Assembly: GCA_017627115.1 (NCBI GenBank)
Contig: JAGAHK010000218.1
Location: 1 to 9,845, forward strand
Origin: Bacillota bacterium
Lineage (GTDB): Bacteria > Bacillota > Clostridia > Lachnospirales > CAG-274
Reading direction: 5' to 3'
Length of the DNA: 9,845 nucleotides
Shown here: positions 1 through 6,353 of the stretch, in pieces
How the letters are laid out: every line of letters begins with the position of its first letter
How positions within the stretch are numbered: position 1 is the stretch's first letter
Translations under genes and position numbers: made by a program
Notes under the pieces: generated by a model
Database searches by the model: none
Told to the model about the DNA's origin: nothing
The model's input: only the letters and a program-made list of their open reading frames with translations

Positions 1-10
1 CCACGAAAGC

Positions 11-46
11 AAAAAAAGACTCAAACCTTTTTGGAATGAGTCTTTT
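11..46 (-). terminator. Intrinsic terminator of the dockerin-protein operon, possibly bidirectional
   Basis: The arms GACTCA (18-23) and TGAGTC (37-42) pair, extended outward by four A-T pairs. An inner CC/GG pair closes a T5 loop beyond a small AA/AA internal bulge. Read on the minus strand the hairpin is followed by a run of seven T (positions 17 down to 11), which fits a Rho-independent terminator about 43 nt after the stop codon of the 1022-aa gene. Read on the plus strand it is followed by TTTTCTTGTTT, so it may also stop a convergent gene lying to the left of the window. Confidence 0.85.
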
Positions 47-88
47 CTTGTTTATGGGAATGTCTTAACGCGACAGCCCCCTTAGTTT

Positions 89-3000
89 TTATACCTGATC
101 AGCTATTTTCAGTATTGCTATTACATCAAGCATATCCTTTTCACCATCTTTGTTTACATCGGCACGTTCAAGCTGGAACGATAAAAATTGACTGCCGGGA
201 TCGCCGCTTAAATGTTTTAAGTAGAGTGTTGCATCGGTTTTGCCGACAATGCCGTCACAGTTTACGTCACCGAGAAGCAGCTCCTGCTCCCACCTTGCAT
301 AAAGTGTAAAATCGGAAGTTACGGGTGTATTAAAATCATATTTTTCGGTACATTCAGGGTCTGTGAACCAGCCGCCGAAATACATTCCCTCACATTCGGG
401 AACTTCAACATCATCATTCATTGGATCTCCCTCTAAGATATACGGTTGGCAAAAATTGTAGCTATATCCCTGTGTGTCGAATGTCACCTCATATATACCG
501 CATATAAGTTCCACATCGTCAAGAGTTATCATTTCGTCGTTATTCATATCGGCACGGTAAAGCTGTGCTTCGTTAAATTTGCTAATGCCGAAAATATGGT
601 TTAAATAAAGCCGCGCATCTTCTTTGTCGGTTTTGTTGTTCATATCCACATCACCTAAAAGGCAATATTGTGCAGTCAGTTCCACATTTCCCGTTACGGT
701 TATCTCTTCGCCTGCATAGCCCTTATCCCATTTTTCAAATAATTTACCCGACGGAGTTATAAATCCGTTTTCGGGCAGGGTATATTTATTGCCGTTTTCG
801 ACCTGCACGCTTAACATTGTGCCGTAACCCTCGCCTTTATTGAAACTTACCTTGTAGATCGTTTTAGGTACGGTGATCTCATTACTTGGCAATGATTTGC
901 CGAGTATGTGCATTTTTGCAGATATGATCTTGCCCTCGTATTCATCTTTGATAAGCAGTCCCATACCCGTTTCGCCGTCTATAAGCTTTCCGTCGGCATA
1001 CCATGTGAAGTTATAGTCGCCGTCAAAAAATGCTGCCAAAAGTTTGTCATTTTGTGCGCATATTGTTTCTATCTCGTCCTCATCGAGTTTGAGAGTTGTG
1101 CCTATCTTTCCCGTGCTGTTTTTTTCAAACGGCAGTTTTTCATAATACATCGGGTCAAATTCGTATGTTATAACGGCGGTGCTGGCATTTGGTATTTCGA
1201 CCGTCTTTGCGGGATTTTGGTTTATATAAAACTTTGTATCCTCCGAAAATCTGTATTCGCCGCTGCCCTGTGTCTGTAAGTTAAGGGTAACGGTATAAGA
1301 TCTTCCCGATTGAAATTCGGTGTCATTGGGGCTCCAGCTTCCGGTTGCATTGCAATGGTCTATAAATGTTTCTCCGTTTTGACCGATAACAAAGTCACAA
1401 GGCTGAGCGGGAGCTTCGCCGAGATTTGGCAGGGCTATTTGCTTTCTGACCTCGCGTATATAGCATATCCACTTTGGATAGAGCGTTATGTCGCCCAGTA
1501 TCGGTTTTGTTTCGTCAAAGGGGATAGTACACGCCGAATTTGTGTACCAGCCGCCAAACACCCAATTATCGTTACTCTGTCCCGCGGGCGGGCTGAATTT
1601 GCACGTTGTATCGGAAAGGTATTCGCCGTGTCCTATAATTTTATTGGGCATTGTGCCTGTTCCGCCGTTTGCGTTAAAACTTACGGTATGCAGCTTTGTT
1701 CTTGTCCATATAGGCGAAAAAGTTTTGTTGGAATTTATGGTCATTTTACTTCCGACAATGTGTGCGATATTTGTTTCGTCATCGTTCCAATGATTGCTGA
1801 AAACCACTCTGTAACCGTCTTCTTTCGGTTCGGTAAAATCACATTTGGGGAAAGTAAATTCCGAATTTTTATCGACCTCGACCTCAGCCATATCACCGGA
1901 ACCGCCGTTCGGGTTAAAAGTGATATAATAAATATCGGGCTTTGACTTAAAGGTATAGCGCACGGTAACACTTGTGTCGGTCGTTTCGGTAACATCGTGT
2001 TCCGTACAGTATGACATATCCGTATCGGAAAGCGATACATATTTCAAACCTTGCGGCATCAGGCAGGAACTGTCTTTCGGAACCAGATTTACGGTAAGGA
2101 AATATGTCTGGTCTTTTTCAAATTTTGTTACCGCATTATCCGTGCCTGCCGAAGTCCATTTTGCACTTGATATTTTATAATCCACGCCTTCGGGAACTTC
2201 GGGCAAAACAGGTGCCTTTCCCACAACGGGTGTTACATCATTTATAAGCTGCAAACGCGGTACCTGTGTCTTGCTTTTTCTTGAAAACACAACCGTACCT
2301 GCAATTCTGAATGAATAGTTGCGATACACATAATCCGCTGTACGTTCGGTGCCGTCTATTGACAGGATATTATCTTTATATTTGACAAATGTTGAGACAG
2401 TAAGCCCCGTTTCTGCGTTTGTAGGAGCACCGAGCCCTTTATATATCGTACCTGCGCTGATATATCCTTTGAGATAAGTGCTGCTGCTGCCTGTGGAATA
2501 TGCCAAACCATATATTTCGCCGCCGTTCATATAAATTGTACCATATTCCGTAATGCCATAAGTCTTGGATTCGGGCGAGCCTAATGTTCCGCCGTTCATG
2601 ACAATAGTACCTCTATTATATACAGCAGTAGCACGACTTGAATCTGTTGTTAAAAATCCGTAGTTAAGTTCAAAATAACCGTAATTTTCTACCCCATAAC
2701 TGTTGGTACAGTTTATAATACCGTTATTCATAATAAAGCTTCCGTTTTCGTTGACGTCCACACATCTATAGAAGACTTCCCTCGATGTGTCGGTATTGAT
2801 ATATCTTATCGTACCGCCGTTTTTGCTGTCAAGAATGAACGAACCGTCTACCTGAAACAGCATTTGGACAGATGAGGATACTGTTCCGTTAACGGTCAGC
2901 ACATGACCGCCGAGGTCGAGATAAGTCTCATTACTTATCTGTATATTTTCACCGTAAGTCCATGTATAGTCTATACTGTTGTTTAGTTTTACATAACCGC

Positions 3001-3157
3001 CTTTATGACAGTATGTACGCAGTTCGGAATATGTGCTTACAAGATAAGGATCTTCTTTTGAACCTCGTCCCGTAACGGAAGCAAATGCCGATACGCACAT
3101 AAGCATTATTGCCGCAGCGGTAAATAAAACCGCAAATATCGCTTTTATCCTGTTCAT
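89..3157 (-). CDS. Secreted multidomain protein with InlB repeats and two dockerin modules
   Basis: This 1022-aa protein has a signal peptide (residues 1-26, charged NRIK, hydrophobic core, AFA cleavage site). Residues 27 to about 245 are rich in Gly-Gly turns (NNG, NGGT, NGGE), as in right-handed beta-helix surface proteins. Four InlB/Listeria-Bacteroides repeats follow at about 410-486, 489-563, 767-832 and 888-957, with FNxNGG starts or GGWxT/LYxxW endings. A module at about 300-404 recurs at 566-668, and about 670-765 looks Ig-like. Dockerin-like domains lie at about 833-887 (loops starting D836 and D870) and 962-1020 (loops starting D964 and D1000). Each has two calcium-loop patterns with acidic or Asn residues at positions 1, 3, 5 and 12. 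I see no catalytic domain and no LPXTG motif. It is probably extracellular and bound to a cohesin. It is second in an operon, 34 nt after its paralogue. A role in adhesion or substrate binding is inference. Confidence 0.93.
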   Translation of the reverse strand: MNRIKAIFAVLFTAAAIMLMCVSAFASVTGRGSKEDPYLVSTYSELRTYCHKGGYVKLNNSIDYTWTYGENIQISNETYLDLGGHVLTVNGTVSSSVQMLFQVDGSFILDSKNGGTIRYINTDTSREVFYRCVDVNENGSFIMNNGIINCTNSYGVENYGYFELNYGFLTTDSSRATAVYNRGTIVMNGGTLGSPESKTYGITEYGTIYMNGGEIYGLAYSTGSSSTYLKGYISAGTIYKGLGAPTNAETGLTVSTFVKYKDNILSIDGTERTADYVYRNYSFRIAGTVVFSRKSKTQVPRLQLINDVTPVVGKAPVLPEVPEGVDYKISSAKWTSAGTDNAVTKFEKDQTYFLTVNLVPKDSSCLMPQGLKYVSLSDTDMSYCTEHDVTETTDTSVTVRYTFKSKPDIYYITFNPNGGSGDMAEVEVDKNSEFTFPKCDFTEPKEDGYRVVFSNHWNDDETNIAHIVGSKMTINSNKTFSPIWTRTKLHTVSFNANGGTGTMPNKIIGHGEYLSDTTCKFSPPAGQSNDNWVFGGWYTNSACTIPFDETKPILGDITLYPKWICYIREVRKQIALPNLGEAPAQPCDFVIGQNGETFIDHCNATGSWSPNDTEFQSGRSYTVTLNLQTQGSGEYRFSEDTKFYINQNPAKTVEIPNASTAVITYEFDPMYYEKLPFEKNSTGKIGTTLKLDEDEIETICAQNDKLLAAFFDGDYNFTWYADGKLIDGETGMGLLIKDEYEGKIISAKMHILGKSLPSNEITVPKTIYKVSFNKGEGYGTMLSVQVENGNKYTLPENGFITPSGKLFEKWDKGYAGEEITVTGNVELTAQYCLLGDVDMNNKTDKEDARLYLNHIFGISKFNEAQLYRADMNNDEMITLDDVELICGIYEVTFDTQGYSYNFCQPYILEGDPMNDDVEVPECEGMYFGGWFTDPECTEKYDFNTPVTSDFTLYARWEQELLLGDVNCDGIVGKTDATLYLKHLSGDPGSQFLSFQLERADVNKDGEKDMLDVIAILKIADQV

Positions 3158-3165
3158 TTTTATTT

Positions 3166-3174
3166 CCCCCTTTT
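3166..3174 (-). promoter_or_regulatory. Ribosome binding site of the 1022-aa secreted protein
   Basis: On the minus strand AAAAGGGGG lies 8 nt before the ATG at 3157. It is G-run based, not the usual AGGAGG, and resembles the G8 site of the upstream paralogue. It supports the ATG at 3157 as the start, which also begins a well-formed signal peptide. Confidence 0.65.
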
Positions 3175-3191
3175 GCTCTTTTCTTTATTTT

Positions 3192-4922
3192 TTAGTTTTC
3201 TTTGTTCAAGACAGCTATAACATCAAGCATATTGTATTTTTTGTTGCCGTCCATATCCGCACGTTTAAGTTCTTCGTCCGTAAGAAGTTTTGTGCCTGAT
3301 ATATGCCTTAACAGCAGCGCTGCATCTATATCGTCTATATTGCCGTCGGCATTTATATCGCCATTTGCTGTGGGAACGACACCGCGGTATACCACGGTCA
3401 CGTCTGTGAGATCGATATATTGTCTGCGGATCTCCTCAAATTCGGACATATCGACACCGTTCCATTTCAGCGAAACGATGGGCTTCCCGTTTGCGTCCTG
3501 TGCAAAAGCGGCGTATTTTTCTTTCAGAGCAATACTTAAATACACATAATATTCCTGCCCTGCCTTTGGATGCACAACAGGCTGATCGGGAATTTTGTAA
3601 TAAAAGCCTACATCTGCATCATCTATACATTGAGTCATTTCTTTTGAAAAAGTCACATCCGTATCGACGGGTTCGACACCCTGCGTGGGCGGAACAAGGT
3701 CATATAAAGTCAGACTTTTAACCGTTGCTTTGGTAACGACAATTTCATACCATTCGGTAGTTTTTTCTTTATAGCCGTCGCTTACTTCGGCACATATCCA
3801 CAACCCATCGTATTCCTCACCGACATTGGGTATCGTTAATGCAGCATCATAGAAACCGTAAGGGGACTGAGATTTTGATGTATAGTATTTAACATCAAAA
3901 GAGTCTATATCTCTTGGTATCGTTTGCTCTCCGATGCGTGCGGCTATGTACCATTTTATATCATCGGCGTGATAGAATTCCAGCTTATAAAAAAGCGGCT
4001 GACCGCAGGTCTCACTTTCGGGATTTGTCGCACTTATATCTATTGTCGGATAACTTTCCGCAACATATTCTCCGTAAGGTATGGGTTTGTTGTAATTTAC
4101 GGAAACTATCCTTGCGTTTTCTTTATCTTCCGTACCTATAATCACGGCACCTTTTTCGGTCTCACTTATCCAATTATTGATATATCTTTCCTTTCTGTCT
4201 TCGTCACCGTCTCTGTCCTCAATGCTGATCTTTCCCGTTAATTTGGAATTTATCATATCAAAGCAATTCGAAGAACCCATTATGGTAAATGCGTAACTGT
4301 TCGTGTTATCGCAGGTAACGGTGGTATTTACCATTTTAAATGATGCTCTTGATTGTATAGCCGTGGTTTGGCATTGGCTGTGGTCGTTTATTGTACAGTT
4401 GTAGAGTTCAAGCACACCGTTGGTCTGAAAATCACCGTAATTATAGTTTCTTAAAATAACGCTGCCTTTATCACGCAAAGTTGCGTCTATTGTCATATCG
4501 CGAAATATTACATTACCTCTGGGCATATACATCAGCAATGCGGGGTGTCCGTCATTGCGTTCGGGAGCATCCATAACTATACTGCCGTTTTTCATCTCCA
4601 GCTCGCATGATGTTGATGTTGCCGATGCATAGATATATATAAACAAAAAATAATCAACCGTTATGGTATGTCCTCCAAGGTCGATATGCTTCGTCCCTTC
4701 GGGATTGAGGTTCCCCGTTTCCTCATCAATGGTTATATCGTTGGCGATCCTTATCCATCTTTCGCCGCTGTACTTTGTCAGTTCCACCAGTTCGCTGCCC
4801 TCTTTTACAATGTACGGGCTTGACTCGCTGCCGCTGCCTGTGTACGCAAACACCGATATCTGCATCAGCAATACCGCCATGACCGCAAAAATGACAGTGA
4901 TTATCTTTTTAATTCTGCCCAT
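3192..4922 (-). CDS. Secreted dockerin-containing surface protein
   Basis: This 576-aa protein has a signal peptide (residues 1-26, GRIKK then a hydrophobic core, VFA cleavage site). The mature N-terminus reads YTGSGSESSPYIV, matching the VTGRGSKEDPYLV start of its downstream paralogue; both then carry a DLGGH motif followed by a beta-strand. Residues to about 290 look sheet-rich. About 310-398 resembles an Ig-like domain (KWYI, WICAEV), and about 400-513 is a version of the module found twice in the paralogue. A type I dockerin occupies about 521-574, with loops D522-N524-D526-D533 and D556-D558-N560-D567, ending in MLDVIAVL as does the paralogue. There is no glycosidase or peptidase signature and no sorting signal. 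It is the promoter-proximal gene of the two-gene unit. Its role is unknown; a non-catalytic cohesin-bound scaffold or adhesin component is a guess. Confidence 0.93.
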   Translation of the reverse strand: MGRIKKIITVIFAVMAVLLMQISVFAYTGSGSESSPYIVKEGSELVELTKYSGERWIRIANDITIDEETGNLNPEGTKHIDLGGHTITVDYFLFIYIYASATSTSCELEMKNGSIVMDAPERNDGHPALLMYMPRGNVIFRDMTIDATLRDKGSVILRNYNYGDFQTNGVLELYNCTINDHSQCQTTAIQSRASFKMVNTTVTCDNTNSYAFTIMGSSNCFDMINSKLTGKISIEDRDGDEDRKERYINNWISETEKGAVIIGTEDKENARIVSVNYNKPIPYGEYVAESYPTIDISATNPESETCGQPLFYKLEFYHADDIKWYIAARIGEQTIPRDIDSFDVKYYTSKSQSPYGFYDAALTIPNVGEEYDGLWICAEVSDGYKEKTTEWYEIVVTKATVKSLTLYDLVPPTQGVEPVDTDVTFSKEMTQCIDDADVGFYYKIPDQPVVHPKAGQEYYVYLSIALKEKYAAFAQDANGKPIVSLKWNGVDMSEFEEIRRQYIDLTDVTVVYRGVVPTANGDINADGNIDDIDAALLLRHISGTKLLTDEELKRADMDGNKKYNMLDVIAVLNKEN

Positions 4923-4931
4923 TTAAACAAT

Positions 4932-4941
4932 CCCCCCCCTT
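4932..4941 (-). promoter_or_regulatory. Homopolymeric G8 ribosome binding site
   Basis: On the minus strand AAGGGGGGGG ends 9 nt before the ATG at 4922, and no better Shine-Dalgarno sits at that distance. The tract of eight G (C8 at 4932-4939 on the plus strand) is long enough to be prone to slippage. It supports the start at 4922, which also gives a clean signal peptide. Confidence 0.6.
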
Positions 4942-4951
4942 GTGATTTATG

Positions 4952-4989
4952 GTCTCCTTTAAATTTGTCTCCTTTAAATTTGTCTCCTT
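4952..4989 (-). repeat. 15-bp tandem repeat, 2.5 copies, in the 5' UTR
   Basis: The unit GTCTCCTTTAAATTT (plus strand) occurs at 4952-4966 and 4967-4981 without a mismatch, with a partial third copy at 4982-4989. On the transcribed minus strand this places AAGGAG at 4984-4989, 4969-4974 and 4954-4959, exactly 15 nt apart. No ATG, GTG or TTG follows any of them at translation-initiation distance. The array lies between the predicted transcription start (about 4996) and the true start codon at 4922. Confidence 0.95.
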
Positions 4990-5002
4990 GTTTTATTTTT
5001 TT

Positions 5003-5031
5003 ATTATACCATTTATTCACATCCGAGTCAA
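5003..5031 (-). promoter_or_regulatory. Near-consensus sigma-A promoter of the dockerin-protein operon
   Basis: On the minus strand the -35 TTGACT (5026-5031) and -10 TATAAT (5003-5008) are separated by 17 bp, and TGG directly before the -10 makes it an extended -10. The predicted transcription start is near 4996, giving a leader of about 74 nt before the ATG at 4922. This is among the strongest promoter matches in the window and probably serves both secreted-protein genes, since only 34 nt separate them. Confidence 0.85.
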
Positions 5032-5042
5032 CAATATCCACC

Positions 5043-5076
5043 TTTTGAGTTTCCCCATTTTGAGTTTCCCCATTTT
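5043..5076. repeat. 15-bp direct repeat just upstream of the -35 box
   Basis: The unit TTTTGAGTTTCCCCA occurs at 5043-5057 and 5058-5072 without a mismatch, and TTTT at 5073-5076 starts a further partial copy. Relative to the predicted start of the dockerin operon it spans roughly -47 to -76, a usual place for an activator. It is unrelated in sequence to the 15-bp repeat in the leader, though the period is the same. Confidence 0.9.
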
Positions 5077-5165
5077 TATAACACAAATTAAAAATCAAGC
5101 AAATAAAAAGTGCAAAAACACATCCCATATGTTATAATAGAATCACGACAAACTACAAACAAAAT

Positions 5166-5183
5166 ATTTTCCATGCGGAAAAT
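5166..5183. repeat. Perfect 7-bp inverted repeat with a 4-nt loop
   Basis: The arms ATTTTCC (5166-5172) and GGAAAAT (5177-5183) flank ATGC. On the minus strand the hairpin is followed by ATTTTGTTT, so it could be a weak second terminator behind the reductase gene or a protein-binding palindrome. The sequence does not decide between these. Confidence 0.4.
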
Positions 5184-5198
5184 TTATGTTGAAATAAT

Positions 5199-5235
5199 AA
5201 GAAAAGCCACAGCAATTTTGAATATTACTATGGCT
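5199..5235 (-). terminator. Intrinsic terminator of the reductase gene
   Basis: Read as RNA on the minus strand, positions 5235-5224 pair with 5216-5205 in a 12-bp stem with two G-U wobbles and a 7-nt loop. The stem is followed by UUUCUUAUUAUUU. It starts 13 nt after the stop codon at 5249. On the plus strand the wobbles become A-C mismatches and the hairpin is followed by GAAAA, so it works in one direction only. Confidence 0.8.
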
Positions 5236-5248
5236 GAAAACAATAGAT

Positions 5249-6214
5249 CTAATTATTATATTTTTTATGCAGTTTTTCCCACGGCGGCATTTGTTTTTTT
5301 AATTCATTCCAAACAGGCATGGGATAGTTATTGCTTTTATCTATCAGCTTTTGAAATCCCATATCAAGCAGTTCCATTTCGGAAACGGAGTTTCGGCAAT
5401 GCTCGCAGGCGGCAAGATCGCCTATGACCGTTTTTGCCATAACAAAATAAAGAAATTTTATCAAACTGCCTTTTATACCCGAGCGAAAATATTTATCATC
5501 GTCTTTCGGCAAAATCGGATAACCGAGAGACAGCAGCATATCATAACCTTCGGCAGATGCTTTCTGCATCATTGCACGTTGTTTGGCTGTGCTTTTTCTT
5601 AAATCTCCGTCGCAGATATATGAGAGGTATGCTATCGGAAGTATTGCCGCTAAATGGCAATATAAATACGCCTGCATATCGGGCTGATAGTTAAGTTTAT
5701 ACCCTGTATTTTTAAAAATTACCTCAAGGATATTTTTTGCGTTATCGGAGGGCAGCGAATGTAACGCGCCTATATCCATACCGCCGATACCCGCACGTTC
5801 GCAAATAAGTATGCCGTTTTCTCTTTTGCCCGCAGTAGCCTGAAAACCGAATAAAACCTCTTTTTTGTTTGGTGAGTATGATAAAATTTCATTCTGCATT
5901 TTTTCGGCTTCGGGATTATTGCCTACAAGTACTGTAAGCGGCGTATCAATTTTAGCTATCTGTTTTGCAATGACACGGATGTTATCATACGGCATAACAA
6001 CAAAAGCGGCATCATATTTTCCGCTTATATTATCTGTAATTACAGGTTTGTCGGTCGTTGTCCGCCTTTGAAGATGGTGACGTATCACAAGCCCGTTTTG
6101 TTCAAGCTCTCGTTTTCTTTCTCCCCTTGCAAGCAAGGTCACATCATTGTTTTTACAAAGTATGTGTGCAAGATAACTGCCGATTATTCCTGCACCGAAT
6201 ACCAAAATTTTCAT
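5249..6214 (-). CDS. Ketopantoate reductase family (PanE/ApbA-like) oxidoreductase
   Basis: This 321-aa cytosolic protein begins MKILVFGAGIIG. The glycine-rich GAGIIG (residues 7-12) and the following strand-turn ending LLAR (27-30) mark an N-terminal NAD(P)-binding Rossmann domain of the ketopantoate reductase type. The length fits the family. The C-terminal SEMELLDMGFQKLID segment (278-292) fits the family's TEID-type motif and keeps the glutamate (E279). The segment that normally holds the catalytic lysine and asparagine (KLxxN) reads CHLAAI (186-191), so Lys appears replaced by His187 and Asn by Ile190. True pantothenate-pathway activity is therefore doubtful, and it may act on another 2-oxo acid or ketone. 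The start is supported by AAAGGAG (6223-6229) 8 nt upstream. It has its own promoter and terminator and is divergent from the ABC transporter genes, with which it may share a regulator. Confidence 0.85.
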   Translation of the reverse strand: MKILVFGAGIIGSYLAHILCKNNDVTLLARGERKRELEQNGLVIRHHLQRRTTTDKPVITDNISGKYDAAFVVMPYDNIRVIAKQIAKIDTPLTVLVGNNPEAEKMQNEILSYSPNKKEVLFGFQATAGKRENGILICERAGIGGMDIGALHSLPSDNAKNILEVIFKNTGYKLNYQPDMQAYLYCHLAAILPIAYLSYICDGDLRKSTAKQRAMMQKASAEGYDMLLSLGYPILPKDDDKYFRSGIKGSLIKFLYFVMAKTVIGDLAACEHCRNSVSEMELLDMGFQKLIDKSNNYPMPVWNELKKQMPPWEKLHKKYNN

Positions 6215-6226
6215 TATGATTGCTCC

Positions 6227-6250
6227 TTTGGTTAGTTATATCTAACAAAA
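6227..6250. promoter_or_regulatory. Palindromic operator candidate O1 at the reductase promoter
   Basis: The core GTTAGTTATATCTAAC (6231-6246) is an inverted repeat of 5-bp arms around a 6-bp centre. Counting outward, 10 of 12 symmetric pairs match over 6227-6250. It lies on and just after the predicted transcription start of the reductase promoter (-10 at 6250-6255), where a bound protein would block transcription. A related copy sits at the opposing promoter. The regulator is not encoded in the window; its family (MarR, TetR, DtxR or other) cannot be told. Confidence 0.65.
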
Positions 6251-6278
6251 TTTTACAACTTTACTGTTTTTATGTCAA
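6250..6278 (-). promoter_or_regulatory. Sigma-A type promoter of the reductase gene
   Basis: On the minus strand a perfect -35 TTGACA (6273-6278) and -10 TAAAAT (6250-6255) are separated by 17 bp. The predicted start is near 6243, leaving a leader of about 28 nt that contains the AAAGGAG ribosome binding site. Confidence 0.8.
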
Positions 6279-6284
6279 TATGCT

Positions 6285-6313
6285 TTGACTTATTTTTTTG
6301 TTTGTGATATTAT
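6285..6313 (+). promoter_or_regulatory. Sigma-A type promoter of the ABC transporter genes
   Basis: The -35 TTGACT (6285-6290) and -10 TATTAT (6308-6313) are 17 bp apart, and TGA at 6305-6307 makes an extended -10. The start should fall near 6320. The -35 boxes of this and the opposing reductase promoter are separated by only 6 bp (6279-6284), so the two promoters lie back to back. Confidence 0.8.
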
Positions 6314-6314
6314 G

Positions 6315-6330
6315 GTTAGTATAAACAAAC
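6315..6330. promoter_or_regulatory. Operator candidate O2 at the ABC transporter promoter
   Basis: GTTAG-TATAAA-CAAAC repeats the design of the O1 core: GGTTAGT is shared exactly, the 6-bp spacer is kept, and the second arm has one change (CAAAC for CTAAC). Over the 17 aligned positions starting at 6230 and 6314, 12 agree. It begins one base after the -10 box and covers the predicted start, mirroring the placement of O1. The O1 and O2 centres are 84 bp apart, close to eight helical turns. Confidence 0.55.
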
Positions 6331-6353
6331 TTAAATAAGAAAGGACTTTTTAT

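Larger units (their letters stand above)
4923..5248. other. 326-bp intergenic region rich in regulatory elements
   Basis: No convincing gene lies here. From right to left it holds the reductase terminator (5199-5235), a short inverted repeat (5166-5183), an AT-rich stretch with -10-like boxes, a direct 15-bp repeat upstream of a strong minus-strand promoter, and a second 15-bp repeat in the leader of the dockerin operon. A 75-codon open frame on the minus strand (5128-4901) crosses the region, but it lacks a ribosome binding site and the promoter sits inside it. Confidence 0.7.

Noticed and set aside
1310..1945. A 211-codon open frame on the plus strand.
   Set aside because: It lies wholly antisense to the 1022-aa secreted protein, whose signal peptide, repeats and dockerins are clear; the translation has no recognisable domain.
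5130..5138. Extended -10 sequence TGTTATAAT on the plus strand.
   Set aside because: No recognisable -35 lies about 17 bp upstream, and nothing downstream on the plus strand is a credible gene; it would only read antisense into the reductase gene.
5134..5156. A second minus-strand promoter (TATTAT with a -35 of TTGTTT, 17 bp apart) upstream of the dockerin operon.
   Set aside because: The -35 matches only half of the consensus, and a far better promoter lies at 5003-5031, nearer the gene.
6227..6250. A DtxR/IdeR iron box as the identity of the palindrome.
   Set aside because: It shares GGTTAG and CTAAC arms, but the 6-bp spacing differs from the classic box, in which these arms are separated by a single base; the regulator family is left open.
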